Shown here: positions 54,401 through 62,839 of the stretch, piece after piece
Layout of the letters: each line of letters starts with the position of its first letter
How positions within the stretch are numbered: position 1 is the first letter of the stretch
NCBI GenBank assembly: GCA_004193285.1
Contig: SECP01000050.1
Location: forward strand, 1 to 64,000
Origin: Myxococcales bacterium
Lineage (GTDB): Bacteria > Myxococcota_A > Polyangia > Polyangiales > Polyangiaceae
Direction: 5' to 3'
DNA: 64,000 bases
Notes under the pieces: generated by a model
Seen by the model: only the letters and a program-made list of their open reading frames with translations
Told to the model about the DNA's origin: nothing
Database searches by the model: none
Program-made: the position numbers and the translations under genes

Positions 54401-57400
54401 CGCTCAGCTCGGCTCCGCGCCGATGGGCGCCCTGACTGCGGCGGCGCTCTCCGGTCTGACCGGCTATGGCGCGGCGCAGCTGAGCGACGGCCAGCTCGCC
54501 GCGCTCAGCTCGACCCAGCTCTCCTCGCTCACCGCGGGAGCGCTGCGGGGGCTCAGCGAGGCTCAGCTCGCCGGTCTCTCTACTACGCAGATTTCCGGCC
54601 TGTCCGCGACGCAGCTCGGGACTTTGCCGGGGAGCACGATCGGGGGCCTGACCACGGCGCAGCTCGGCTCTTTGACTAGCACCCAGCTGCGCGGGCTCAG
54701 CTCCGCGGCGGTGAGCCAGCTGTCGTCGACGCAGATGGCTGCGTTGAGCGACGCTCAGCTCGCCTCGCTCACGACCACGCAGGTGCGCGGGCTTACCGCC
54801 GAGGACCTGAGCGAGCTCAGCGCGGAGCAACTCGGCGCGCTCACCCTCACTCAGCAAGCCGGCCTCAGCGCGACGGCGCTCGTCGGTTTGACTCAGGAGC
54901 AGCTCGCCTCTTTGACCAGCTCGCAGCTGCGCGCGCTCACCGCCACGCAGCTCGGCGCGCTGACCACCACCGCCGTTGGCTCGCTCACCGCTGCGCAGCT
55001 CGGCTCGCTGACCACCACCGCGCTCGCCGGCTTGACTCCGCTCGGCGCGGCTGCGCTCACGTCGGCTCAGCTCGCGTCGCTCAGCGCCCAGCAGCTCGGC
55101 TCGCTCGGTGGAGCGTCCCTGGCCTCCCTCGACGCTCAGCAATTAGCGGCTATTTCCACGACCCAGCTCGCAGGCATGACCGCCGGCCAGCTGCGCTCGC
55201 TGGCGACCACGCAGGTCGCGCTGCTGGCGGGCACGCAACTGGCGGCGCTCACCAGCACTCAGCTCGCGGGGCTCACCGGAGCCGAGCTGGGCGCGCTGAG
55301 CGTGACGCAGCTGTCGTCGTTCGGGGCGACGCAGGTGGCGGCATGGACGACTACGGCGCTGCGCGGCATGTCTGCCGAACAGCTCCAGTCGCTCGGCTCC
55401 GCGCAGCTCTCTGGTCTCCAGACGGCGCAGCTCGCGACGCTCGCGACGTCGCTCGTGAGCGCGCTCACGCCCGCGCAGCTCGCCGCGCTCTCCACGACCC
55501 AGGTCCGCGCGCTCGGTAGCACCGGCGTGGGCGCGCTGGTGGAGACTCAGCTCACCGCGCTCACGGGCGCGCAGCTCGCCGCCCTCTCTTCTTCGAGCCT
55601 GAGCGGCCTCGGCTCGAGTGCGGTTGCCGCGCTGTCCGCGACCCAGCTCGGCGCCCTCAGCGCCCCGCAAATAGCGGGAATCAGCGCCGCAGGCCTTTCG
55701 GGGCTCACCAGCACGCAAGCCACGACGCTCGCCGCCACGCAGCTCCGCGCGCTGTCCGCGCAGCAGGCGCGCGGCTTGTCTGCTACCGCGGTGGCATCGC
55801 TCAGCGTCGCGCAGCTGGGAGCCCTGAGCAGCAGCGGGCTCGGCGGGCTCACCGCGGGCGCGGTCGGCTCGCTCACCATCACGCAGCTCGGCAGCCTCTC
55901 GACCGCGCAGCTCGGCGCGCTGTCGGCGCCGCAGCTCTCCGGGCTCACTTCCGAGCAGGTGAGCTGGCTCGCCGCGACTCAGCTCGCGAGCCTCTCCCCG
56001 GCGCAGCTGACCGGCTTGAGTGGGAGCGCGGCCGACGGCCTCAGCGCGGCCCAGCTCTCGGCTTTCGTCACCTCGCAGATCGCCGGGCTGAGCACCGCCG
56101 CGGTCGGCACCCTGAACGCCACCCAGCTCGGGGCTCTCTCGGCGGCTCAGCTGCGGGCTCTGACCACGCTGCAAATGCGCGCATTCTCCGAGGAAACGGT
56201 GGCTGCGCTCACGCCCGCGGCCTTGTCCGCGCTGGGCTCGACTCAACTCGCGAGCCTCGGCCCCACCGCACTCCAAGGCCTCACGCCCGGGCACATCAGC
56301 GCGCTCTCGACCACGCAAGTCTCGGGTCTCACTGCCACCTCCCTCAGCGCGCTGGAGCCGGCGCAGCTCGCGGCGTTTCAGCCCACTCAGCTCGCCGCGC
56401 TCGGAACCAGCTCGCTTGCCGGTTTGCAGCCGGAGAGCGTGGAGGAGCTTTCGTTGACGCAGCTCTCCGCGCTCAGCTCCAGGCAACTGGGTGCGCTCGG
56501 AACGCCGCAGCTGTGGGCGCTCACGTTGACCCAGCTCGGCGCGCTGACCACGACCCAAATCGGTGGGCTGAGCGCGGGACAAATCGGCGCCCTCACGGCG
56601 GGCGGCGCGGACGCGCTTCTGCCCGAGCAGCTGGCGTCCTTGACCACGACGCAGGTGAAAGGCATCGACGCGACCGGTCTGAGCGCGCTTTCCGCGACCA
56701 GCTTCGACGCCCTCGGAAGCGCCGGTATCGGCGCCCTCACGGCGTCGCAAGTACGCGGATTAACGGAAGAAAACCTGGCTGCGCTCAGCCCCGCGGCGCT
56801 CGGCGCGCTAACCGCGACCCAACTCGGCTCCCTGAGCGCCGCCGCGGTCCCCGGTCTATCCCCGGACCAGCTTGCCGCGCTCAGCACCACTCAGGTCAAG
56901 GGGCTCGCCGGAGCGGCGGTAGGTGCGCTGGACAGCGCGCAGCTCAGCGCGCTGGATGCGGCGCAGCTCGGCGCGCTCTCGAGCTCTGCGCTTGCGGGCC
57001 TGTCGTCCGCTCAGCTGTCGTCTTTGGACGCGACGCAGCTCGGCGCCTTGAGTACCACGCAGCTCGGCGCTTTGAGCGCGCTCACCTTGAGCGGCCTCAC
57101 CGCGACTCAGATGGGTGAGCTGTCCCTGGCCAGTCTTGGCGCATTGAGCGCGAACGCGCTCGGTGGGCTGAGCTCATCGGCGATCGACGCGCTGAGCGGG
57201 CAGCAGCTTGCGGCGCTGAGCCCGACGCAAATTCGCGGGCTGACCGGTACCCACGTGAGCTCGCTGAACGCTCAACAAATGGCCGCGCTGTCCTCCACCC
57301 AGGTGGCGGCGTTCACCTCCGTGCAGCTCGGCGCCCTGAGCAGCACGGACGCGACCGAGCTTGCGTCAACGCAGCTTTCAGCCCTTTCTTTGGGGCAAGT

Positions 57401-59540
57401 CAGCGCGCTCAGCACGAGCGCGGTGCGCGGCCTCGGGGTCGCCGGTTTGGGAGCGCTCTCCAACCGCCAGCTGGCGGCGCTGACAGGGCCGCAGTTCGGG
57501 GCGCTCTCTGCGGAGCAGCTCGGCTCGCTCACGTCGGCCCAAATCTCGGTGCTGACCGCGACGGAGCTGGCGGGCATGGTGACGACGCAGGCGCCGGCAC
57601 TCTCGGTCGCGCAGCTGGCGTCTCTCTCCAGCACGCAAATCGCCGCGCTCTCCACCACCGCGGTCGCGTCGCTCACGACGACCCAGGTCGCTTCGCTGTC
57701 CAGCACTCAAATCGGTGACCTCACGGGAGCTCAGCTCGGCGCGCTCCGCGCGGACGAGGTCGCGGTGCTTTCTTCGGCCCAGCTCGACGCCTTGAGCACG
57801 GCGCAATTGTACGGATTCGGGTCGACCGCCATCGCGGCCCTGAGCCCTCAGCAGCTCAGCAGCTTGACCAACGCTCAGCTCGCGTCGCTCACCCCGGGGG
57901 CGATGGCCGGCCTCACGGTGCCTCAGCTCGCCGCCCTCAGCTCCGCGCAATTCGGCGCTTTCACGGCTAACGAGCTGACCGGCCTCAGCGCCACGCAGGC
58001 TCAGAATCTCCCGGAAAGTCGGGTCTCGGCCCTGAGCACGAGCCAGCTTCTCGGCCTGCGACCGACCGTGGTCGCCGCGCTCACCACGAATCAGCTCCAA
58101 GTGCTCTCCACGTCGCAAGTGGCGGCGCTCAGCCGCGCCCAGGTCGGCGCTCTGGAACCCACACAGGTGAGCCAGCTGAGCCCGGCCCAGCTCGGTGTGC
58201 TCACGCCTCCGCACATGGCGTCGCTTTCTTCCACCGCGGTGAGCGCGTTGTCGGTCGCTCAGCTCGGCGGGCTGACGACGACGCAGATCTCGACGCTCTC
58301 CAGCACCGGCATGTCGGGCCTCAGCGCGACTCAGCTCGATTCGCTCTCCGGAACGCAGCTCGCTTCCTTGACTGCGACGCAGTTGGCCGGCGTCTCCACC
58401 TCGGCGGCTGCGGGTCTCAGCCCCACGTGGGTGGACTCGCTCAGCACGACGCAGCTCTCCGCGCTCAGCCCGGCCTCGGTTGGCTTCCTCTCGACCGCCG
58501 TCATCTCCGGGCTTTCTACGGCGCAGCTCGGGGTGCTCACGAGCGGTGAGCTGGGCGGCCTCACTTCCACGCAAATCTCGGTCCTTTCCGGCGCCCAGCT
58601 CGGGGCCCTGACCACGGCCCAGCTCGCTGCTCTCACGTCGACGGCGATGAGCGGCGTGGGCCCCGCGCAGATCGGCGCCTTGAGCACGACCCAGCTCGCC
58701 GCGCTCTCCGCGACGCAAATGGGCGCGCTCTCCGGGAGCGCGGTGTCCGGCCTGACGAGCGCGCAGTTCGCCTCGTTGACGAGCGCGCAGTTCAAGAGCC
58801 TCTCCGAGACCGGGATCACCGGCCTCTCCACGACGCAGATCTCGCAGCTGAGCGGCGCCCAGATCGGCATGCTCACGCCCACCGAGCTGAAGGGCTTCAC
58901 CGCCTCCCAGGTCGGCTCCCTCACCCTGGCTCAAATCGCCTCGCTGACTCCGGCGCAGGTCGGCTCCATGTCTGCCAGCGGCATCTCCGGGCTGTCGCCG
59001 GCCCAGTTCGCGGCCTTGAGCACCACTCAGTTCGCGGGGCTCACCGCCACCGAAATCGGCGGCCTGACTCGCAGCCAAATCGGCTACTTGACCACCAGCC
59101 AAGTAGCGTCGCTCACGACGAGCCAGCTGCAAGGTTTACAGCGTCTGCAAGTGCGCTCGCTGAGCTTGCCTCAGCTCGCGGCGCTCTCCACGACCCAGGT
59201 CGCGAGCTTGAGCGGCGAGCAAGTATCCAGCTTCACGGCGGGTGAGCTGCAAGCCCTCTCCAGCGCGCAGCTGGGAGCGCTCTCCGGCACGCAGCTCGCG
59301 GCGCTCACCGCGCTCCAGCTCGGCGTGATGAGCGGCGCTCAGCTCGCGTCGCTCGCGCCGACCCAGCTGAGCCAAATCTCCACGACGACCATCGCGGCCC
59401 TCTCGGCGACGACCATCGACCACCTGACGACCACGAACATCGAGGCGCTGAGCCCGACTCAGCTCGCGGCCTTCACCCAAGCCCAGATGGATTCCATGAC
59501 CGCCGAGCAAATCCAGGCGTTGCTCGACGCGCGCCTTTAG
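51423..59540 (+). CDS. Giant octapeptide-repeat protein (2705 residues)
   Basis: A single uninterrupted frame with GTG start encodes about 265 kDa. The first 77 residues are not repetitive (Ser/Thr/Gly-rich, then a helical SQILDYTAQQFYAVAS). From about residue 78 to the end the whole protein is one octad repeat, consensus L-[ST]-x-[TAE]-Q-[LVI]-[GAS]-[AGS], about 328 times. Charged residues are rare, Gln, Ser, Thr, Leu, Ala and Gly dominate and I see no Cys. There is no signal peptide, lipobox, transmembrane segment or C-terminal anchor that I can find; the last residues are still the repeat. The S/T-x-x-E/Q pattern is like a helix capping box, so a solenoid of short helical turns or a beta-solenoid is possible. 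It likely forms a surface or matrix polymer and is followed by a GT41 enzyme. Confidence 0.9.
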   Translation: MAVSISKLNTDQTGGTTTSGGSGASATEFAQLLDTQLGTAKAGASQVSTVTVSQILDYTAQQFYAVASEGDALDLGSWTATQLAQLSSTQVGQLSATELGALSSTQVGQLSATQIRGLSEEQLSWLTPEQLGGLSASKLGVLGQAIEGLSTTQLASLFTTQVAGLTRTELSALSSTQFAAFSAGQLSAMTASAFGGLAAEDVAVLTSGELATLSPGVLSGLSVAAMGGFSPEQLSVLSGTQLRALSAAQLGGLTGEALNGLSTAQLGGLMGSQLVGITATQAPRLEVSQLAALSSSQLSSLSPAAMSGLTEAQVATFSGAQLTGFSAGQLGSLSPLSFAALSPAQLGSLSTTQIKGMTPALVGRLGAEQLGALSATQISAISVGALKGLGDDQLGSLSLTQLTGFSSTQLGSLSATAFEALSLGQVAALSTAQIAGLSAAEVATLDAAELAVFSPTKLGALSGAAVRGLSAEQTPRLSLTQLAGLTGTQVSALSPSALQGLSATQLSALSTTQLRSLTAAQLSALGEAGLTALSGSQLGALSATALRGLTSTLLGSLSTTQVGALSTSQLAALPAAAIGGLSSEHVTALATTQLRALGAAQLGALTPQAISGLAAAQLGALSPAALTGLSAAQVGTLSAAQLGSLATSQLSALGPAQMRGLGADQVRALGAAQLAALSATQLSGITATAVEGLTATQLGALGTFQLRGLTGSAIARLTPQQMSALSNTQLASLTSTQLSALSAADASELSGSELTALGSSQLGALTARALSGLSEQQLASLSTIQLSGLRGTQVGALADTQLQALSGVQLSSLSGNAVSGLSGTELGHLTTTQVAGLSATFLASLSSAQVAGLKAEQVSALGPAQLSALRPTQLAGLSATAAVGLDATQMAAFSAAQVGGMAASTLSGLGTDLNALSASQLAGLTTTQVRGMTGTALGQLTLAQLGALSASQLSAISAGAVGGLREDQVAALSAAQLKGLTGVQLAAMVDTQLAQLGSAPMGALTAAALSGLTGYGAAQLSDGQLAALSSTQLSSLTAGALRGLSEAQLAGLSTTQISGLSATQLGTLPGSTIGGLTTAQLGSLTSTQLRGLSSAAVSQLSSTQMAALSDAQLASLTTTQVRGLTAEDLSELSAEQLGALTLTQQAGLSATALVGLTQEQLASLTSSQLRALTATQLGALTTTAVGSLTAAQLGSLTTTALAGLTPLGAAALTSAQLASLSAQQLGSLGGASLASLDAQQLAAISTTQLAGMTAGQLRSLATTQVALLAGTQLAALTSTQLAGLTGAELGALSVTQLSSFGATQVAAWTTTALRGMSAEQLQSLGSAQLSGLQTAQLATLATSLVSALTPAQLAALSTTQVRALGSTGVGALVETQLTALTGAQLAALSSSSLSGLGSSAVAALSATQLGALSAPQIAGISAAGLSGLTSTQATTLAATQLRALSAQQARGLSATAVASLSVAQLGALSSSGLGGLTAGAVGSLTITQLGSLSTAQLGALSAPQLSGLTSEQVSWLAATQLASLSPAQLTGLSGSAADGLSAAQLSAFVTSQIAGLSTAAVGTLNATQLGALSAAQLRALTTLQMRAFSEETVAALTPAALSALGSTQLASLGPTALQGLTPGHISALSTTQVSGLTATSLSALEPAQLAAFQPTQLAALGTSSLAGLQPESVEELSLTQLSALSSRQLGALGTPQLWALTLTQLGALTTTQIGGLSAGQIGALTAGGADALLPEQLASLTTTQVKGIDATGLSALSATSFDALGSAGIGALTASQVRGLTEENLAALSPAALGALTATQLGSLSAAAVPGLSPDQLAALSTTQVKGLAGAAVGALDSAQLSALDAAQLGALSSSALAGLSSAQLSSLDATQLGALSTTQLGALSALTLSGLTATQMGELSLASLGALSANALGGLSSSAIDALSGQQLAALSPTQIRGLTGTHVSSLNAQQMAALSSTQVAAFTSVQLGALSSTDATELASTQLSALSLGQVSALSTSAVRGLGVAGLGALSNRQLAALTGPQFGALSAEQLGSLTSAQISVLTATELAGMVTTQAPALSVAQLASLSSTQIAALSTTAVASLTTTQVASLSSTQIGDLTGAQLGALRADEVAVLSSAQLDALSTAQLYGFGSTAIAALSPQQLSSLTNAQLASLTPGAMAGLTVPQLAALSSAQFGAFTANELTGLSATQAQNLPESRVSALSTSQLLGLRPTVVAALTTNQLQVLSTSQVAALSRAQVGALEPTQVSQLSPAQLGVLTPPHMASLSSTAVSALSVAQLGGLTTTQISTLSSTGMSGLSATQLDSLSGTQLASLTATQLAGVSTSAAAGLSPTWVDSLSTTQLSALSPASVGFLSTAVISGLSTAQLGVLTSGELGGLTSTQISVLSGAQLGALTTAQLAALTSTAMSGVGPAQIGALSTTQLAALSATQMGALSGSAVSGLTSAQFASLTSAQFKSLSETGITGLSTTQISQLSGAQIGMLTPTELKGFTASQVGSLTLAQIASLTPAQVGSMSASGISGLSPAQFAALSTTQFAGLTATEIGGLTRSQIGYLTTSQVASLTTSQLQGLQRLQVRSLSLPQLAALSTTQVASLSGEQVSSFTAGELQALSSAQLGALSGTQLAALTALQLGVMSGAQLASLAPTQLSQISTTTIAALSATTIDHLTTTNIEALSPTQLAAFTQAQMDSMTAEQIQALLDARL
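51654..59537 (+). repeat. About 328 tandem 24-bp repeats coding octapeptides
   Basis: The repeat unit is 24 bp and in frame throughout, e.g. encoding LSSTQVGQ, LSATELGA, LSTTQLAS. Only about two units deviate by one residue (7 residues: LGQAIEG near unit 8, LGTDLNA near unit 104). Most units differ from neighbours at DNA level, so the array is old and selected for protein sequence rather than recently amplified. Units with Ala instead of Gln at position 5 and Gly at position 8 recur at regular distances (see findings). Confidence 0.92.
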
Positions 59541-59571
59541 GCTCTAAATCACGGGTCGTGGGCCCACTCTC

Positions 59572-61578
59572 ATGACGGATGAAGCCTCGCAGCACTCGGC
59601 GCAGGAGCTCGGTGTTCCGGACCTGATCCGCGCGGTGGAGGTGCTCAAGCACGCCGGTCAAAGCGCAGCCGCCTCCGCGCTCTACGCCACCTGGATCGAA
59701 CACAACGCGGCGCACCCTTTGCTGTACGCGGTGCTGTTCAACTACTCCGTGGCTCTTTCTGACTCCGAGCAGCTGGAGCCAGCGCGGCAGTGCTTGGAGC
59801 GCGCGATCGCGCTCAACCCCGAGTTCATCCCGGCGTACATCAACTTGGGCCGCGTTCAGGAGCGGCAAGGCAACGTGGGCGCGGCGATCGGCCAATGGTC
59901 GGCGGCGTTGGCGCGCATGACCGCGGTGACCGGCACCGCCGTCACTCACAAGACGACCGCCCTGAACCAGAGCGCCCGCGCGCTGGAGGCCGCCGAGCAC
60001 GACGCGGCCGCCGAGCAGATGCTGCGGCACAGCCTCGAGCTGGACCCGACGCAGCGCGAGGCCATTCAGCACCTGATCGCGCTCCGGCAGCGCCAATGCG
60101 AGTGGCCCGTCGTCTTGCCGTCCGAGCGCGTGGAGCATCGGCGGCTGCTCCGAGGCATCTCGCCGCTCTCGGCCGCCGCGCTCACGGACGACCCGCTCTA
60201 CCAGCTGGCGCTCGCCTGGCACTACAACCAGCTAGACGTGGGCGATCCGCCGGAGCAAACGCCGCGGTCCCCCATCACGGCCAGCGCCGGACCGCTGCGG
60301 GTCGGCTACTTGTCGTCCGATCTGCGCGAGCACGCCGTCGGTTACTTGATGACGGAGGTGTTCGAGCTGCACCAGCGCGCGCAGGTGGAGACGTTCGCCT
60401 ATTACTGCGGCGTCCCTTCCCAGGACCCGCTTCACCGGCATTTTCAAAGCACCGCGCACCACTTCACGAACGTCAGCGGCCTTTCGGACGACGACGCGGT
60501 CCGAAGAATGCGAGCGGATGGGCTGCAAATTCTGGTGGATTTGAACGGTTATACGCGGGACGCGCGGCTCAAGCTGGTGGCGCGCCGTCCCGCCCCGGTC
60601 ATCGTCAACTGGCTCGGCTTTCCCGGCACCATGGCGAGCCCGTACCATCACTACCTGGTGGCGGACGACTTCATCGTGCCGCCATCGCACGAGCGCTACT
60701 ACTCCGAGCGAGTCCTTCGTTTGCCCTGCTACCAGCCGAGCTTTCGGCGCCGCGCAGTGGCCGAGCGCACACCCACACGCGCGGAGGCGGGGTTGCCGGA
60801 GGGCGCGATGGTCTACTGCTGCTTCAACGGAGCGCACAAGATACACCGCTTCGCGTTCGAGCGCTGGCTCGCGGTACTGTCGCGCGTGCCCGGCAGCGTG
60901 CTGTGGCTGCTCGGCAGTAGCGAGCCCACCAACGAGCGCTTGCGGAGCTACGCCGCGCAGTGCGGGGTAGCGCCAGAAAGGCTAATTTTCGCGACGAAGC
61001 TCGCCAATCCGCTCCACCTGGCGCGCTACGCGCTGGCGGACTTGTTCTTGGACACCTCGCCTTATGGAGCGCACACCACCGCTTCGGACGCGCTGTTCAT
61101 GGGCGTGCCGGTGCTCACACTCGCGGGTCGTTCGTTCGCGGCGCGCGTGTGCGGCAGCCTGGTCAGCGCGGCGGGGCTCCCGGAGCTCGTGTGCGAATCG
61201 GCGCAAGGCTTCGTGGAGCGCGCAGTGCAGCTCGCAGCGCAGCGCTCCGAGCTCGAGGACTACCGTCGGCGCTTGGTCGCGGGCCGCGCCACTTGCACCT
61301 TGTTCGATACACCGCTGCTCGTGCGTGAGCTCGAGACGCTGTACCAGCGCATGTGGAACGAGCACCTGACCGGCCAGCTGCCGCGACCGCGGTTTCAGAA
61401 CCTCGAGCACTACTTGGAGGTCGGCGCTTCGCTGGAGCCGGACCGAGTGGAGGCGCAGACCTTGGCGGATTACGAGGGATTTTGGCTGGAAAAGCTCGGC
61501 GCGCGGCACCGGCATCGCCCCCTCGAGCCGGACGAACGCCTCGTCACGGACGACGTGCTGGAGCGCTGGGCGCGCTGA
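59572..61578 (+). CDS. SPINDLY/OGT-type glycosyltransferase (GT41) with TPR domain
   Basis: A 668-residue soluble glycosyltransferase of family GT41. Residues 20-170 form TPR-like helical repeats (LEPARQCLERAIALNPEFIP). The catalytic part begins GPLRVGYLSSDLREHAVGY (His254, equivalent to the conserved His), and contains DLNGYTRDARL, NWLGFPGTM, FNGAHKIHRF (Lys423), FLDTSPYGAHTTASDAL (UDP-sugar pocket) and CGSLVSAAGLPEL. All main motifs are intact. Eukaryotic OGT adds GlcNAc to Ser/Thr; bacterial relatives modify surface proteins or flagellins, and SPINDLY uses fucose. It starts 31 bp after the giant gene, so the repeat protein is the obvious candidate target (inference). Confidence 0.9.
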   Translation: MTDEASQHSAQELGVPDLIRAVEVLKHAGQSAAASALYATWIEHNAAHPLLYAVLFNYSVALSDSEQLEPARQCLERAIALNPEFIPAYINLGRVQERQGNVGAAIGQWSAALARMTAVTGTAVTHKTTALNQSARALEAAEHDAAAEQMLRHSLELDPTQREAIQHLIALRQRQCEWPVVLPSERVEHRRLLRGISPLSAAALTDDPLYQLALAWHYNQLDVGDPPEQTPRSPITASAGPLRVGYLSSDLREHAVGYLMTEVFELHQRAQVETFAYYCGVPSQDPLHRHFQSTAHHFTNVSGLSDDDAVRRMRADGLQILVDLNGYTRDARLKLVARRPAPVIVNWLGFPGTMASPYHHYLVADDFIVPPSHERYYSERVLRLPCYQPSFRRRAVAERTPTRAEAGLPEGAMVYCCFNGAHKIHRFAFERWLAVLSRVPGSVLWLLGSSEPTNERLRSYAAQCGVAPERLIFATKLANPLHLARYALADLFLDTSPYGAHTTASDALFMGVPVLTLAGRSFAARVCGSLVSAAGLPELVCESAQGFVERAVQLAAQRSELEDYRRRLVAGRATCTLFDTPLLVRELETLYQRMWNEHLTGQLPRPRFQNLEHYLEVGASLEPDRVEAQTLADYEGFWLEKLGARHRHRPLEPDERLVTDDVLERWAR

Positions 61579-61793
61579 CCGCCTTCACTCGAACGTTCGC
61601 TGCTGCAGACCGGGCCGTGCAGCCCAGCAGCATACGGCGGCGTGCGCCGAGGAGGGTGTTAGGGGTAGGCCGGGTCTTCGTCCGTGGCGCTGCGGCCCAG
61701 CTGGGCCGCTAGACAGGCCTCCCACAAAAGACGGTTCCCGACCCTTGCCGGCAGCTAAAAGCTTGCTCAAGCTGCGGGGGTCCAAGGTACGTC
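61579..61793. other. Spacer after the GT41 gene with palindrome
   Basis: This 215-bp spacer separates the glycosyltransferase from the small lipoprotein. Except for the palindrome at 61692-61709, I see no feature. Confidence 0.35.
61692..61709. terminator. 18-bp palindrome downstream of the GT41 gene
   Basis: GCGGCCCAGCTGGGCCGC is a perfect 18-bp palindrome 114 bp after the glycosyltransferase stop. Could end the two-gene unit; no U-tract is visible. Confidence 0.4.
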
Positions 61794-61958
61794 ATGAAGC
61801 ACCTCATCGCCGCGCTGCTCGTCTTTTTTCCCTCGCTCGCCGCGTGTGGGGGTGGCCAAAAGCCCGCCTCCAGCTCGCAGTACGAGCTGGACCAAAAGCA
61901 CTGCACCGCCAACTCGGAGTGCGCGAGCGGCCTCTGCGCCAACGGTCGCTGCGGGTAG
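61794..61958 (+). CDS. 54-residue Cys-rich lipoprotein
   Basis: A small gene below common length cut-offs. The product has a clear lipoprotein signal: MKHLIAALLVFFPSLAAC, with Cys18 as the lipidated residue. The mature part is only 36 residues with four cysteines in the arrangement CTANSECASGLCANGRCG, a motif common in secreted myxobacterial proteins that probably folds as a small disulfide knot. ATG 61794 is the only sensible start. It is independent of the GT41 operon. Function unknown. Confidence 0.7.
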   Translation: MKHLIAALLVFFPSLAACGGGQKPASSSQYELDQKHCTANSECASGLCANGRCG

Positions 61959-61989
61959 GCGGCGCTAGCGCTTGGGCTTGCGGGAGCGC

Positions 61990-62832
61990 TCAGAAGCCGG
62001 CGGTGGCGACGAGGCGTGCGAGCGGGGGACTCGGCTCCGCTAGCTTCGCCAGGAGCTCCGCTCGGCTTTGTACGGTATGCGCGCGGTACAGCGCCTTCAC
62101 GTAGTCGTGAACCGTGTGGGGGCTCACGTCCAGCTCGGCGGCGATTTGCTTTTCCGCCAACCCTCGGCGAAGGAGCGCCAACACTTGGCGCTGCCGGGGC
62201 GAGAGCCGGGGTTGCTGCGCGACGCGCGCTCCAAAGTCCCGCGAGAGCTCCTCGTGCACGAGCTGCACGAGCAAGCGCTCACGCTCCTCGAAGCGGGGCG
62301 CGCCCCACGCGCGAAACAGCTCCAAGCTGCAAATCGCGCTCGCACCCGGCACCGCGCTCATCGCCATGATGAAGTCGTCGCAGTCGTGGCGCCGAAAGCG
62401 CTCGTTGGCGAGCGCGGAGCGGTACCAACTGCCATTCGCCGACAGCTCCTCACGGCTCCGCACGAACGTGGACCCGTAAAGTGGCATGAGCCCGTTCAAG
62501 GTCGAGTCACTCTGGTGGTCGTACCAAAAGACGTCGGCCATGAATTTGCGTTCCTCGCCCTCCGAGATGCCGCTGAGGCCGACGGCCAGAGCCGTGACCG
62601 CGGCCTCACAGGTGCCGCCGTTCACTGCGCGCTCGTGGGCCGCGGTCTTCGGCTTGCGAACGCCGAGCTCGCCCGAGACCACCGCGCGCGCGTTGCACAG
62701 GCGCGCGAGCTCCTTGGCAAGATGCGCGCGCCACGCCGCAGGGTCCTCACCAAGCTCGCGCACTTCCCCCAGCAGTTGGAGCAGCGCGCGCACGTCAGAA
62801 ATCGCCAGACTCTGAGTCACGCCCCACAACAT
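61990..62832 (-). CDS. LuxR-family transcriptional regulator
   Basis: A 280-residue regulator. The C-terminal domain is a LuxR/GerE helix-turn-helix: LSPRQRQVLALLRRGLAEKQ, then AELDVSPHTVHDYVKALY, matching the E..GLSNKEIA..L..S..TV pattern. The N-terminal 200 residues have no domain that I recognise; they could be a GAF-like ligand-binding module. ATG 62832 gives MLWGVTQ. The start is 7 bp downstream of the cytochrome gene's stop, so the two are probably cotranscribed. Confidence 0.8.
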   Translation of the reverse strand: MLWGVTQSLAISDVRALLQLLGEVRELGEDPAAWRAHLAKELARLCNARAVVSGELGVRKPKTAAHERAVNGGTCEAAVTALAVGLSGISEGEERKFMADVFWYDHQSDSTLNGLMPLYGSTFVRSREELSANGSWYRSALANERFRRHDCDDFIMAMSAVPGASAICSLELFRAWGAPRFEERERLLVQLVHEELSRDFGARVAQQPRLSPRQRQVLALLRRGLAEKQIAAELDVSPHTVHDYVKALYRAHTVQSRAELLAKLAEPSPPLARLVATAGF

Positions 62833-62839
62833 CAGGCCA

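Noticed and set aside
52530..59132. Long antisense reading frames opposite the giant repeat gene, up to 584 residues and Arg/Glu/Gly-rich
   Set aside because: They arise because the 24-bp repeat is a multiple of three and lacks stops in the antisense frame; their products have no domain or plausible composition.
51423..59540. Ice-nucleation-like or pentapeptide-repeat protein
   Set aside because: The period is eight, as in ice-nucleation octads, but the AGYGST motif is absent; the pattern of pentapeptide repeats (A[DN]LxX) does not fit either.
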